Shown: positions 31,254 to 40,130 of the stretch, piece by piece
How the letters are laid out: the number at the start of each line of letters is the position of its first letter
Numbering within the stretch: position 1 is the stretch's first letter
DNA from: Ectothiorhodospira marina
Lineage (GTDB): Bacteria > Pseudomonadota > Gammaproteobacteria > Ectothiorhodospirales > Ectothiorhodospiraceae
Reading direction: 5' to 3'
DNA: 64,000 bases
Assembly: GCF_900109495.1 (NCBI RefSeq)
Contig: NZ_FOAA01000003.1
Span: 1-64,000, forward strand
Position numbers and translations under genes: made by a program
Notes under the pieces: model-generated
Told to the model about the DNA's origin: nothing
Databases searched by the model: none
The model's input: the letters and a program-made list of their open reading frames with translations, nothing else

Positions 31254-31787
31254 TCAGGTCTTCTCCACCTGATGGAACTCCAACTCCACCGGCGTGGAGC
31301 GACCGAAGATCTGCACGGCCACCAGCAAGCGACTCTTGTCGTAGTTGACCTCTTCCACCACGCCATTGAAGTCGTTGAACGGACCATCGGTCACGCGCAC
31401 CACCTCGCCGGCCTCGAACAGCACCTTCGGACGCGGCTTGTCGACCCCGTCCTGCATGCGCTGGAGGATGGTGTCGGCCTCTTTCTCGGAGATGGGGGAA
31501 GGTTTGTCCTGGCTGGCGCCGATGAACCCAAGGACCTTGGGCACGCTTTTCACCAGGTGCCAACTGTCCTCGTCCATTTCCATCTGCACCAGCACATAGC
31601 CAGGGAAGAACTTGCGCTCGCTCTTGCGCTTCTGACCATCGCGCATTTCCACCACTTCTTCGGTGGGCACGAGGATCTCGCCGAACTTGTCTTCCATGCC
31701 CATCCGGTTGATACGCTCCCGCAGGGAGCGCTTCACCTGGTTTTCAAAACCGGAGTACGCATGTACGACATACCAACGCAGGGCCAT
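31254..31787 (-). CDS. nusG: Transcription termination/antitermination protein NusG
   Basis: A 177-residue factor that binds RNA polymerase, Rho and S10. The N-terminal NGN domain ([20 protein letters not shown]) is followed by the C-terminal KOW domain ([19 protein letters not shown]). It lies 17 bp after secE, as in E. coli, and is followed by a strong terminator. Confidence 0.98.
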   Translation of the reverse strand: MALRWYVVHAYSGFENQVKRSLRERINRMGMEDKFGEILVPTEEVVEMRDGQKRKSERKFFPGYVLVQMEMDEDSWHLVKSVPKVLGFIGASQDKPSPISEKEADTILQRMQDGVDKPRPKVLFEAGEVVRVTDGPFNDFNGVVEEVNYDKSRLLVAVQIFGRSTPVELEFHQVEKT

Positions 31788-31804
31788 CTTGACTTCCTAA
31801 TCGC

Positions 31805-32176
31805 TCAACGGATGAATTCGCGGATCGACCAGCCGAGCAGCATGTCGATCAGCCACAGGAAGATTGCGACCAAAATGGTGACCGCAATGACAACCAGGGC
31901 AGTCTGGAGGGTCTCGGCCCGCGAGGGCCAGACCATCTTGCGCACTTCTGTGCGGGCATCCGTCAGGAAGGCGGCCAGGGAACGACCTTTAGCGGTCGTG
32001 AAAATAATACCCACCGATACTGCGGCAAAGGCCAGCAGGCCTAACACGCGCAGCAGGGTGGACTGATCCGCAAACCAGTAAAAGCCGGTGACGCCCGCCA
32101 CCAGCAGCCCGACGGCCGCCAGCAGTTTGACGGTGTCGAAGCCGGCACCTTCTACTTCTTCCGCTTTACCTGCCAT
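31805..32176 (-). CDS. secE: Protein translocase subunit SecE
   Basis: A 123-residue membrane protein that clamps SecY. Like E. coli SecE it has three hydrophobic segments, about residues 16-32, 40-60 and 91-115. The conserved amphipathic segment EVRKMVWPSRAE precedes the last one. Located between tRNA-Trp and nusG. Confidence 0.96.
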   Translation of the reverse strand: MAGKAEEVEGAGFDTVKLLAAVGLLVAGVTGFYWFADQSTLLRVLGLLAFAAVSVGIIFTTAKGRSLAAFLTDARTEVRKMVWPSRAETLQTALVVIAVTILVAIFLWLIDMLLGWSIREFIR

Positions 32177-32219
32177 GGGATAAAGTGACCCGATTGCAAC
32201 CGCAAGGGGTTGCTAGAAA

Positions 32220-32295
<76 letters not shown>

Positions 32296-32331
32296 ATAAC
32301 AAACAGGTACGTTAGAGAGGATACAGGGACC

Positions 32332-32361
32332 GAGGGGTAAACGCCAGCGGCGAAACCCCTC
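32332..32361 (-). promoter_or_regulatory. Hairpin between tufB and tRNA-Trp
   Basis: Nested stems GAGGGGT/ACCCCTC (32332-32338 / 32355-32361) and CGCC/GGCG (32342-32345 / 32349-32352). No T-run follows on the minus strand. It could be a processing site separating the tufB message from the tRNA, or a weak terminator. Confidence 0.4.
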
Positions 32362-32417
32362 AATCCCTTAAATCACCTTCAAGTACCACCTACAACACGA
32401 CATATGCCGTGAATGAC

Positions 32418-33608
32418 TTACTCGATGATCTTGGCGACAACGCCGGCGCCGACCGTGCGGCCACCTTCGCGAATTGCAAAACGCAGGCCGTCTTCCATGG
32501 CGATCGGCGCAATCAGCGACACCGTCATCTTGACGTTGTCACCCGGCATCACCATCTCGACGCCTTCAGGCAGATCGCAGGAACCGGTCACGTCCGTGGT
32601 CCGGAAATAAAACTGCGGACGGTAACCATTGAAGAACGGCGTGTGACGACCCCCTTCATCCTTGGACAGCACATACACTTCAGCTTCAAACTTGGTGTGC
32701 GGCGTGATGGAACCGGGCTTGCACAGCACCTGACCACGCTCCACTTCATCACGCTTGGTGCCACGCAGCAGCACACCCACGTTGTCGCCCGCCTGACCCT
32801 GATCCAGCAGCTTGCGGAACATCTCAACGCCGGTCACGGTGGTCTTCTTGGTGTCGTGGATACCCACGATCGCCACTTCATCACCCACCTTGCAGATGCC
32901 GCGCTCAATACGACCCGTCACCACCGTGCCACGACCGGAAATGGAGAACACGTCCTCCACCGGCATCAGGAAGGCACCATCCACCGCGCGCTCAGGCTCG
33001 GGAATGTAGGTGTCCAGGGCTTCAAGCAGCTTGTCGATGGCAGGCACACCAATCTCGGAGGTGTCGCCTTCCAGCGCCTTCAGCGCAGAACCCGTAATGA
33101 TCGGGGTGTCGTCACCCGGGAATTCGTAGCTGGACAGCAGGTCACGAACCTCCATCTCCACCAGCTCCAGCAACTCCGGATCGTCCACCATGTCGGCCTT
33201 GTTCATGAACACCACGATGCACGGCACGCCCACCTGGCGGGCCAGCAGGATGTGCTCACGCGTCTGAGGCATCGGGCCGTCGGCCGCAGACACCACCAGG
33301 ATGGCACCATCCATCTGCGCCGCACCCGTGATCATGTTCTTCACATAGTCCGCGTGACCGGGGCAATCCACGTGAGCATAGTGACGCACGTCAGACTCGT
33401 ACTCCACGTGCGCCGTCGCGATGGTGATACCACGCGCCCGCTCTTCAGGAGCATTGTCAATCTGGTCGTAAGCACGGGACTCACCACCAAACTTCTTGGC
33501 CTGGCACACCGTCAGGGCTGCCGTCAGCGTGGTCTTGCCATGGTCAACGTGACCAATCGTGCCCACATTCACGTGCGGCTTTTTACGCTCGAACTTTTCC
33601 TTCGACAT
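32418..33608 (-). CDS. tufB: Elongation factor Tu, copy 2 (ATG start)
   Basis: A 396-residue EF-Tu, identical in protein sequence to the copy at 15,803, with the same [10 protein letters not shown]-loop and NKAD motif. This copy starts with ATG (33606-33608) and is preceded by tRNA-Thr, the standard tufB arrangement. The two genes differ at only three bases by my comparison, including the start codon, while their flanks are unrelated. This points to ongoing gene conversion limited to the coding sequence. Confidence 0.98.
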   Translation of the reverse strand: MSKEKFERKKPHVNVGTIGHVDHGKTTLTAALTVCQAKKFGGESRAYDQIDNAPEERARGITIATAHVEYESDVRHYAHVDCPGHADYVKNMITGAAQMDGAILVVSAADGPMPQTREHILLARQVGVPCIVVFMNKADMVDDPELLELVEMEVRDLLSSYEFPGDDTPIITGSALKALEGDTSEIGVPAIDKLLEALDTYIPEPERAVDGAFLMPVEDVFSISGRGTVVTGRIERGICKVGDEVAIVGIHDTKKTTVTGVEMFRKLLDQGQAGDNVGVLLRGTKRDEVERGQVLCKPGSITPHTKFEAEVYVLSKDEGGRHTPFFNGYRPQFYFRTTDVTGSCDLPEGVEMVMPGDNVKMTVSLIAPIAMEDGLRFAIREGGRTVGAGVVAKIIE

Positions 33609-33673
33609 GGTCTAGCACCCCGGCTGATGTTCTACTTAACAGGGCCTTGAGAGCCCAGCACTGTACTGAAAGA

Positions 33674-33749
<76 letters not shown>

Positions 33750-33795
33750 AAAACAAAAAAGGCGCGCCAAGCGCTGCCATAACCTCTGATCAAAC

Positions 33796-33869
33796 TGGAG
33801 CGGGTGATGGGAATCGAACCCACATCATCAGCTTGGAAGGCTGAGGTTCTACCGTTGAACTACACCCGC
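33796..33869 (-). tRNA. tRNA-Gly (anticodon TCC)
   Basis: A 74-nt tRNA with acceptor stem GCGGGTG/CACCCGC and encoded CCA. The anticodon arm TCAGC-CTTCCAA-GCTGA gives TCC. Middle member of the tyr-gly-thr-tufB transcript. Confidence 0.97.
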
Positions 33870-34046
33870 AAAACCGCACTTCCGGATGCGCTACGCCAAG
33901 CCATCCAACCTCTGACCATCCAATCGATGCGATGGAGCGCGGGAAGCTTACCCCGCCAGCATAACGCCGAAAACCCGCTACTGCCACATCGACAGGCCGC
34001 CGGCGCTGACCCTGTTCCGGGTCATTGCCGGCGCCTTACTGCATTC

Positions 34047-34131
<85 letters not shown>

Positions 34132-34148
34132 AGACGCGAAAGCCCGGT

Positions 34149-34177
34149 ATTATTGTGATCTGACCCCCGCCTGTCAA
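34149..34177 (-). promoter_or_regulatory. Sigma70-type promoter of the tRNA-tufB operon
   Basis: On the minus strand TTGACA (34172-34177) is followed by a 17-bp spacer and AATAAT (34149-34154), a 6/6 and 5/6 match to consensus. A GC-rich discriminator (ACCGGGC) follows, typical of stringently controlled stable-RNA promoters. The tRNA-Tyr 5' end is 18 bases past the -10 box. Confidence 0.85.
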
Positions 34178-34273
34178 CCACCTTTTGCATTTTAATGATC
34201 ATGCCACGACCTTTTGCTACGATCGCCGGCAGACCAACATCCATCATCGCACGAAACAGAGGACTGCCAATCA

Positions 34274-35605
34274 ATGAAGGTCACTATCTATGGATCCGGC
34301 TATGTGGGCCTGGTGACGGGCGCCTGCCTGGCGGAAGTGGGCAATCAGGTACTGTGCGTGGACATCGATCAGGACAAGATCGCGCGCCTCAACCGGGGGG
34401 AAATCCCCATCTACGAGCCGGGCCTGGAAGACATGGTGGCCGATAACGTGCAGTCCGGTCGCCTGGCCTTCACCACCGATGCCGCCGAGGGCGTGCGTCA
34501 CGGCCTGTTCCAGTTCATCGCCGTGGGCACCCCGCCGGACGAGGACGGCTCCGCCGATCTGCGCCACGTGCTGGCCGTGGCCCGCACCGTGGCGGAGCAC
34601 ATGGGCGAATACCGCATCGTCGTGACCAAGTCCACCGTGCCGGTGGGCACCTCCGACAAGGTACAGGAAGCCATGGCCGGCACCCTGCAGGCTCGCAACG
34701 CGCAGATCGACTTCGATGTGGTCTCCAATCCGGAGTTCCTCAAGGAAGGCGCCGCGGTGGATGACTTCATGAAGCCCGATCGCATCATCGTCGGCACCGA
34801 CAACCCGCGCACCGGCGAGCTGATGCGCGCCCTGTACGGCCCCTTCAATCGCAATCACGACCGGGTGATGGTGATGGACATCCGTTCCGCGGAACTGACC
34901 AAGTATGCCGCCAACGCCATGCTGGCCACCAAGATCAGTTTCATGAACGAGCTGGCCAATCTGGCCGAGGCCCTGGACGCCGACATTGAGCACGTGCGCC
35001 AGGGGATCGGCTCCGATCCGCGCATTGGCTACCACTTCATTTACCCCGGCTGCGGCTACGGCGGCTCCTGCTTCCCCAAGGATGTGAAGGCCCTGGAGCG
35101 CACCGCTCGTCAGGTGGGCTTCAAGGCCCAGTTGCTCACCGCCGTGGAAGACGTGAACGAACGCCAGAAGGAGCGCCTGTTCCAGAAGATCCACAGCCAC
35201 TTCCAGGGGGATCTCAAGGGCCGCACCATCGCCCTGTGGGGCCTGGCCTTCAAGCCCAATACCGACGACATGCGCGAGGCCTCCAGCCGCATGCTCATGG
35301 AATCCTTGTGGGCGGCCGGCGCCCGGGTGCGTGCCCACGACCCGGTGGCCATGGAAGAATGCGCCCACATCTACGGTCAACGCGACGACCTGGTGCTGTG
35401 TGATCATCACGAGCAGACCCTGGAAGGCGCCGATGTCCTGGCCATCGTGACCGAATGGAATGTCTTCCGCAGCCCGGATTTCGAGTTGATCCGCAAGCAC
35501 CTCAAGGAACCGGCCATTTTCGACGGCCGCAACCTGTACGAGCCCAAGCACATGGAAGACATGGGGTTTGCTTACTATGCCATCGGGCGCGGGAGAAAGG
35601 GCTGA
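34274..35605 (+). CDS. ugd: UDP-glucose 6-dehydrogenase
   Basis: A 443-residue cytoplasmic enzyme that oxidises UDP-glucose twice, with NAD, to UDP-glucuronate for polysaccharide synthesis. The N-terminal Rossmann motif is [17 protein letters not shown] (7-23). The catalytic cysteine is Cys266 in [10 protein letters not shown]. The C-terminal domain has [16 protein letters not shown], the UDP-binding part. The ATG at 34274 gives MKVTIYGSG, which fits the family; an in-frame extension upstream is not supported. It is transcribed divergently from the tRNA operon and followed by galE after a repeat-filled gap. Confidence 0.96.
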   Translation: MKVTIYGSGYVGLVTGACLAEVGNQVLCVDIDQDKIARLNRGEIPIYEPGLEDMVADNVQSGRLAFTTDAAEGVRHGLFQFIAVGTPPDEDGSADLRHVLAVARTVAEHMGEYRIVVTKSTVPVGTSDKVQEAMAGTLQARNAQIDFDVVSNPEFLKEGAAVDDFMKPDRIIVGTDNPRTGELMRALYGPFNRNHDRVMVMDIRSAELTKYAANAMLATKISFMNELANLAEALDADIEHVRQGIGSDPRIGYHFIYPGCGYGGSCFPKDVKALERTARQVGFKAQLLTAVEDVNERQKERLFQKIHSHFQGDLKGRTIALWGLAFKPNTDDMREASSRMLMESLWAAGARVRAHDPVAMEECAHIYGQRDDLVLCDHHEQTLEGADVLAIVTEWNVFRSPDFELIRKHLKEPAIFDGRNLYEPKHMEDMGFAYYAIGRGRKG

Positions 35606-35616
35606 ACCTGCCACCC

Positions 35617-35790
35617 TCACCCCAACCCCTCTCCCGCCAGCGGGAGAGGGGCTCCTCCACCCAAAGATCGGCGCTGTCACCCCAACCCCTCTCCCGCCAG
35701 CGGGAGAGGGGTTCATCCACCCAAAGATCGGCGCTACAACCCCCTTCTCCCCTCGGGGGAGAAGGGTCGGGGATGAGGGGAAGGCGGCGG
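35617..35790. repeat. 60-bp tandem repeat and GC-rich inverted repeat between ugd and galE
   Basis: Two copies of a 60-bp unit (35617-35676, 35677-35736) each contain the hairpin CTCTCCCGCCAGCGGGAGAG followed by CACCCAAAGATCGGCGCT. A third inverted repeat (CTTCTCCCCTCGGGGGAGAAG) follows to about 35770. Same dispersed family as at 124, 29,870 and 37,214. Confidence 0.85.
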
Positions 35791-35821
35791 GCAGCCATCC
35801 CAACCAGCAAAGGAGATCCAC

Positions 35822-36808
35822 ATGCCCCAAAAAGGCATCCTCGTCACTGGCGGCGCCGGCTACATCGGCGCGCACGTGGCCCTCATGCTGGCCGAGGCCG
35901 GCGAACGGGTCGTTGTCCTGGACAACCTCTCCACCGGCTTCGCCGAATCGGTCATCCAGTCCGACCTCATCATCGGCGATGTCGCCGACACCGAACGGGT
36001 TTCCACGCTGCTGCGCGAACACGACATCGACACGGTGATGCACTTCGCCGCCCACACCATCGTGCCGGAATCCGTCGCCGACCCGCTCAAGTACTACCGC
36101 AACAACACCTGCGGCACCCGCAACCTGCTGCAATGCTGCCAGGAGGCCGGCATCAAGCACGTCGTCTTCTCCTCCACCGCCGCCGTCTATGGCATCCCCA
36201 CCGACGGCGTCGCCCGGGAAGACACCCCCAACGCCCCCATCAACCCCTACGGCACCTCCAAGCTCATGAGCGAGTGGATGCTCCGGGATCTCTCCGCCGC
36301 CACACCCCTACGCCATGTGGCCCTGCGCTACTTCAACGTGGCCGGCTCCGACCCGGAGGGTCGCATCGGCCAGTCCACGGAAAAGGCCACCCTGCTGATC
36401 AAGGTGGCCTGCGAAGCGGCGGTGGGCAAGCGCTCCCATGTCTCGGTATTCGGCACCGACTACCCCACCCCGGATGGCACCGGTGTGCGCGACTACATCC
36501 ACGTGACCGACCTGGCCGCCGCCCACCTCAAGGCCCTGGAGTACCTGCGCGCCGGCGGCGCCTCCGATACCTTCAACGTGGGCTACGGCCACGGCCTGAG
36601 CGTGCGTGAAGTGCTGGACACGGTACAACGGCTCAATGGCCAGCCCCTGGACATCCGCGAAGAGCCCCGCCGCGCCGGCGACCCCCCCAGCCTGGTGGCC
36701 GCCGCCGACCGCATCCGCTCGGTGCTGGGCTGGGAACCCCGGCACGACGACCTGGAATTCATCGTGCGCACCTCACTGGACTGGGAGCGCAAACTGGCCG
36801 ACCGATAA
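35822..36808 (+). CDS. galE: UDP-glucose 4-epimerase
   Basis: A 328-residue extended SDR enzyme that interconverts UDP-glucose and UDP-galactose. The NAD motif is GGAGYIGAH (10-18). FSSTAAVYG carries the active-site Ser/Thr, and Tyr143 with Lys147 in NPYGTSK is the catalytic pair. GDPPSLVAAADRIRSVLGW is typical of the GalE C-terminus. With ugd it supplies precursors for the polysaccharide genes further on. UDP-glucuronate or UDP-GlcNAc epimerase activity cannot be excluded from sequence alone. Confidence 0.93.
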   Translation: MPQKGILVTGGAGYIGAHVALMLAEAGERVVVLDNLSTGFAESVIQSDLIIGDVADTERVSTLLREHDIDTVMHFAAHTIVPESVADPLKYYRNNTCGTRNLLQCCQEAGIKHVVFSSTAAVYGIPTDGVAREDTPNAPINPYGTSKLMSEWMLRDLSAATPLRHVALRYFNVAGSDPEGRIGQSTEKATLLIKVACEAAVGKRSHVSVFGTDYPTPDGTGVRDYIHVTDLAAAHLKALEYLRAGGASDTFNVGYGHGLSVREVLDTVQRLNGQPLDIREEPRRAGDPPSLVAAADRIRSVLGWEPRHDDLEFIVRTSLDWERKLADR

Positions 36809-36850
36809 TCCCATGCCCCGGTGACTGACGTGAGTCAGCCTTTCCCCATT

Positions 36851-36870
36851 CCCCGCTTGCGAGAGCGGGG
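36851..36870 (+). terminator. Possible terminator hairpin after galE
   Basis: CCCCGCT (36851-36857) pairs with AGCGGGG (36864-36870) across a 6-nt loop, 43 bp past the galE stop. No T-run follows, so termination is uncertain. A second small inverted repeat, TGACT/AGTCA, lies just before it. Confidence 0.4.
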
Positions 36871-36986
36871 CTGCCTCACGAACTCTCATGCATCACGGTG
36901 GTGAGTCACCCCCGATGATGAAAGATACGCTCCAAGCACCTAACATAACCACGACACCAACAACCAACAACGGGGATCACCGCACC

Positions 36987-37187
36987 ATGGATACACTTCT
37001 CAACACCCTGGGCACCCTCATCGGGCTGGCCGGCCTCATCGTCTGCGCCGCCGTGGGCGCCACCTGGTTCATGGGCGAATACTACCTGCTGGGCCTTGAG
37101 CTCCTGGTGGTCCTCAGCGGCGGCATCGCCCTCATGGTGGCCGCCATCCTGTTCAAGGCACAGGTCCTGGTCATGCGGTCGTTCTGA
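36987..37187 (+). CDS. Small two-helix membrane protein, unknown
   Basis: A 66-residue protein, MDTLLNTLGTLIGLAGL onward, consisting almost only of two hydrophobic segments (about residues 6-28 and 34-58) with a short KAQVLVMRSF tail. No family recognised. Upstream in-frame ATGs (36888, 36918) would add a hydrophilic Thr/Asn-rich leader that does not look like protein. GGGG about 10 nt before the chosen ATG supports 36987. It stands alone between galE and the protease. Confidence 0.55.
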   Translation: MDTLLNTLGTLIGLAGLIVCAAVGATWFMGEYYLLGLELLVVLSGGIALMVAAILFKAQVLVMRSF

Positions 37188-37213
37188 CCTTTCGCGGGCA
37201 GGCCTGTACCAAG

Positions 37214-37333
37214 CCCCTCTCCCCTCCGGGGAGAGGGGTGGGGGTGAGGGGCGAGGGGCGAGGGGCGAGGGCCAGCAAGGTGCCTCCCCCCCTCATCCCC
37301 AGCCCTTCTCCCCCAAGGGGGAGAAGGGAGCTT
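37214..37333. repeat. GC-rich inverted repeats
   Basis: Two inverted repeats of the dispersed family: CCCCTCTCCCCTCCGGGGAG (37216 on) and CTTCTCCCCCAAGGGGGAGAAG-type (about 37306-37328). A run of GGGGCGA repeats (about 37236-37268) lies between them. The region separates the small membrane protein from the convergent protease gene and may terminate both. Confidence 0.8.
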
Positions 37334-37368
37334 CCGTAGCTGAACCTGGGTGCTTTCACGTTAACACC

Positions 37369-38193
37369 TCACTGAGACACCCCCGCCTCCCTCAACAACT
37401 CCCGCACATAATTCCCCGGGATGGCATAACTGATCCCACTGGGCCGATCCAGTGCCCGCTCACGCCCCTCCTTCACAAACACCATGTTCAGCACCCCGAT
37501 CACCTCACCCGTCTCAGGCCGGTACAAGGGGCTGCCACTGTTCCCGGGATAGGCCGTGGCATCCAGCTGAAACACGGTGTAGGGATCCCGCAACCGCCGG
37601 ATCACCGCCGGGTCCAGGTTCTGGGTGGAGCGCACGGGCATGGCAATGGGCGTGATGGCCGAGACGATCCCTGTATGGGTCGCCGGCACCAGCCCCAGCA
37701 CCGCACCGATGGGGAAACCGGTCAGGGCGACGGTCTCACCTTCGCGCAACCGATCCGAATTGCCCACCCGCAGTGTCGGCAACCCACGCCCCTCAAAACG
37801 CAGCAAGGTCAGATCCCGCAAGGGATCCGACGCCACCCGCCGCGCTTGGCGCATCTCCCCCGAATCGCCACGCCCAGGGATGAAGATGGCCAGATGTTCG
37901 CGATTCTCCGAATCCAGCATGTGCGGAATCACGTGATCATTGGTGATCACATGCCGCCCATCCCCCACCGCAAAGCCGGTGCCCAGCAACTGCGCCCGGG
38001 GCGAACGCGTGGGCTGAAACGTCCCTACCCCCACCACCGACGGCTTGATCTTCTCAATGGTATCGGCCAGATCGGAACCCCCCACCGAAGCCAGCGGCAC
38101 CCACCACAGCGCCCAGAACAACACACCCAGCACACCCATCCGACTCAACGCACGCATCCCAAACCTCCCACGCCCTGAAGGGCGCTTCATCAT
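37369..38193 (-). CDS. Trypsin-like serine protease, membrane-anchored or secreted
   Basis: A 274-residue protein. A basic N-terminus is followed by a hydrophobic segment (about 19-38), a signal peptide or anchor. The chymotrypsin-fold triad is visible as His87 in VITNDHVI, Asp127 in DPLRDLTLL and Ser219 in YPGNSGSPL. There is no PDZ domain, so it is not a full DegP/HtrA; it resembles short HtrA-like trypsin-2 family proteases. Two ATGs stand side by side at the start; a third at residue 13 would also keep the signal. The substrate is unknown. It is transcribed opposite to the neighbouring exosortase-type genes. Confidence 0.88.
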   Translation of the reverse strand: MMKRPSGRGRFGMRALSRMGVLGVLFWALWWVPLASVGGSDLADTIEKIKPSVVGVGTFQPTRSPRAQLLGTGFAVGDGRHVITNDHVIPHMLDSENREHLAIFIPGRGDSGEMRQARRVASDPLRDLTLLRFEGRGLPTLRVGNSDRLREGETVALTGFPIGAVLGLVPATHTGIVSAITPIAMPVRSTQNLDPAVIRRLRDPYTVFQLDATAYPGNSGSPLYRPETGEVIGVLNMVFVKEGRERALDRPSGISYAIPGNYVRELLREAGVSQ

Positions 38194-38314
38194 CCTCTAC
38201 CAAGGCACCACCCCACCATCATGAGCCGAGCCCCCGAAACGCCACAAGCCCCCATGATGTCATGCCTCCCACGCAACTCCGCCCAGTGCAGCCAGTCGCG
38301 CCCAACAGTATCCC

Positions 38315-38424
38315 GTACAGGCGCTTCGAGAAGCGCCCCTTCCTGCCCCCCAAACCGTACAGGCGCTTCGAGAAGCGCCCCTTCCTGCCCCCCAACCCGT
38401 ACGGGCGCTTCGAGAAGCGCCCCA
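38315..38424. repeat. 42-bp tandem repeat x3 with hairpins
   Basis: Units begin at 38315, 38357 and 38399 (period 42 bp). Each holds GGCGCTTCGAGAAGCGCC, which folds into a 7-bp stem with a CGAG loop, followed by CCTTCCTGCCCCCCAA in the first two. The repeat lies 60 bp upstream of the acyl-CoA ligase start, inside a frame open with it. Translation would give a Ser/Pro/Arg-rich repeat that I judge not to be expressed. Confidence 0.88.
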
Positions 38425-38484
38425 CCCCAACCAACATCCATACCACCGCTGACACACCCCCCTCCCATCGGTTATAAACACCCC

Positions 38485-40071
38485 ATGGACAACACCTACC
38501 TCCTCCACCATCTTCTCCAGGCCTCTGCCCACCGCGCACCCGATGCCCCGGCGGTCACCTACGGCAAGCACACGCAGGACTATGCCGCCGCCACCCAAGC
38601 GGCACAACGCTTCGCCCACGGACTTCGGGCCCTGGGGCTGGAACGGGGCGAACGAGTGGGCATCTTCCTGGAAAAGCGGCTGGAGACGGTGAGCGCCATC
38701 TTCGGCACCAGCGCCGCCGGCGGTGTATTCGTCCCGGTCAACCCGGTGCTCAAGGCCGACCAGGTGGCCTACATCCTGCGACACTGCAACGTGCGCGTAC
38801 TGGTCACCTCCCCGGCCCGCTTCAATGCCTTGAAGGACGCCCTGGAACACTGCCACGACCTGCGCCACGTCATCCTCACCAACACCCCAGCGGATGAGCA
38901 CACCCTCTCCGGCGCCGCCGTCCACGGCTGGGCCTCCCTGGCCGATGCACCCGAGGCCCCGGAACCGCACATCATCGACACCGACATCGCCGCCATCCTC
39001 TACACCTCCGGCAGCACCGGCGGACCCAAGGGTGTGGTGCTCTCCCATCGCAACATGGTCATGGGCGCCAAGAGCGTGGCCCAGTACCTGGAAAACCACG
39101 CCGACGACAGCCTGCTGGCCGCCCTGCCCCTGTCCTTTGACGCCGGCTTCTCGCAACTCACCACCGCCTTCCACAGCGGCGCGCGGGTGGTGCTGCTCAA
39201 CTACCTGCTGCCCCGGGACGTGATCAAGACCCTCGCCCGGGAGCGCATCACCGGCCTCACCGCCGTGCCCCCCCTGTGGATCCAGCTCACCCAGCTGGAC
39301 TGGCCCGAGGGCATCGACGCGCACCTGCGCTACATCGCCAACACCGGCGGACGCATGCCCCGCGAGACCCTCAACCGCCTGCGCGAGCACCTGCCGCGCA
39401 CAAGCCCCTATCTGATGTACGGCCTCACCGAGGCCTTCCGCGCCACCTACCTCCCCCCCGAGCAGGTGGACAACCGCCCCGACTCCATCGGCAAGGCCAT
39501 CCCCAACGCCGAGGTCCTGGTGCTGCGGGAAGACGGCAGCCCCTGCGCCCCCCACGAACCCGGCGAACTGGTGCAGCGCGGCGCCCTGGTCGCCCAGGGC
39601 TACTGGAACGACCCTGACAAGACCGCCCACCACTTCAAGCCCCTGCCGGCCCTGGCCCCCGGCCGCCAGTCCGGCCTCGTCCTGCCCGAGATCGCCGTCT
39701 TCTCCGGCGACACGGTCAAATATGACGAAGAAGGCTATCTCTACTTCATCGGCCGGCGCGACGAGATGATCAAGACCTCCGGCTACCGGGTGAGCCCCAC
39801 CGAGGTGGAAGAGATCCTCTACGCCACCCGCCAGGTAGGCGAATGCGTGGCCTTCGGCGTCCCGGACGACACTCTCGGCCAGAGCATCGCCGTGGTGGTC
39901 ACCGCCCCGGAAGGCACCCCGGTGGACACCCAGGCCCTACTGAGTGAATGCAAGGCCCGCATGCCCGCCTACATGGTCCCGGCCAGCATCCACATCCACG
40001 AGGGCCCCCTGCCACGAAACCCCAACGGCAAGCTCGATCGCAAGAGCCTGGCGGCGCAATACACCTCGTAG
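38485..40071 (+). CDS. AMP-forming acyl-CoA ligase, exosortase A-associated type
   Basis: A 528-residue ANL-superfamily enzyme that activates a carboxylic acid as an acyl-adenylate and then a thioester. The phosphate loop is YTSGSTGGPKG (173-183). YGLTEAF is the A5 motif, and KTSGYRVSPTEVEE and NPNGKLDR supply the hinge and catalytic lysine. It pairs with the PLP decarboxylase downstream, the arrangement described for exosortase A/PEP-CTERM loci, where these two accompany an acyl carrier protein; no carrier gene is seen here. An 88-codon upstream extension through the 42-bp repeats is rejected because similarity starts at MDNTYLLHHL. Confidence 0.87.
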   Translation: MDNTYLLHHLLQASAHRAPDAPAVTYGKHTQDYAAATQAAQRFAHGLRALGLERGERVGIFLEKRLETVSAIFGTSAAGGVFVPVNPVLKADQVAYILRHCNVRVLVTSPARFNALKDALEHCHDLRHVILTNTPADEHTLSGAAVHGWASLADAPEAPEPHIIDTDIAAILYTSGSTGGPKGVVLSHRNMVMGAKSVAQYLENHADDSLLAALPLSFDAGFSQLTTAFHSGARVVLLNYLLPRDVIKTLARERITGLTAVPPLWIQLTQLDWPEGIDAHLRYIANTGGRMPRETLNRLREHLPRTSPYLMYGLTEAFRATYLPPEQVDNRPDSIGKAIPNAEVLVLREDGSPCAPHEPGELVQRGALVAQGYWNDPDKTAHHFKPLPALAPGRQSGLVLPEIAVFSGDTVKYDEEGYLYFIGRRDEMIKTSGYRVSPTEVEEILYATRQVGECVAFGVPDDTLGQSIAVVVTAPEGTPVDTQALLSECKARMPAYMVPASIHIHEGPLPRNPNGKLDRKSLAAQYTS

Positions 40072-40130
40072 ACAAGGCACCGGGTTAAGGTGCTTGCCCC
40101 CTCCAAGCCATACTGAGACCATTCGGGACC

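Noticed and set aside
34271-36160. A 629-codon minus-strand frame across ugd and galE
   Set aside because: Mirror frame of two well-supported enzymes; Gly/Ala/Val/His-rich without motifs.
38221-38484. An 88-codon N-terminal extension of the acyl-CoA ligase
   Set aside because: It consists of the 42-bp repeats and Pro/Ser/Arg-rich sequence; family similarity begins at 38485.
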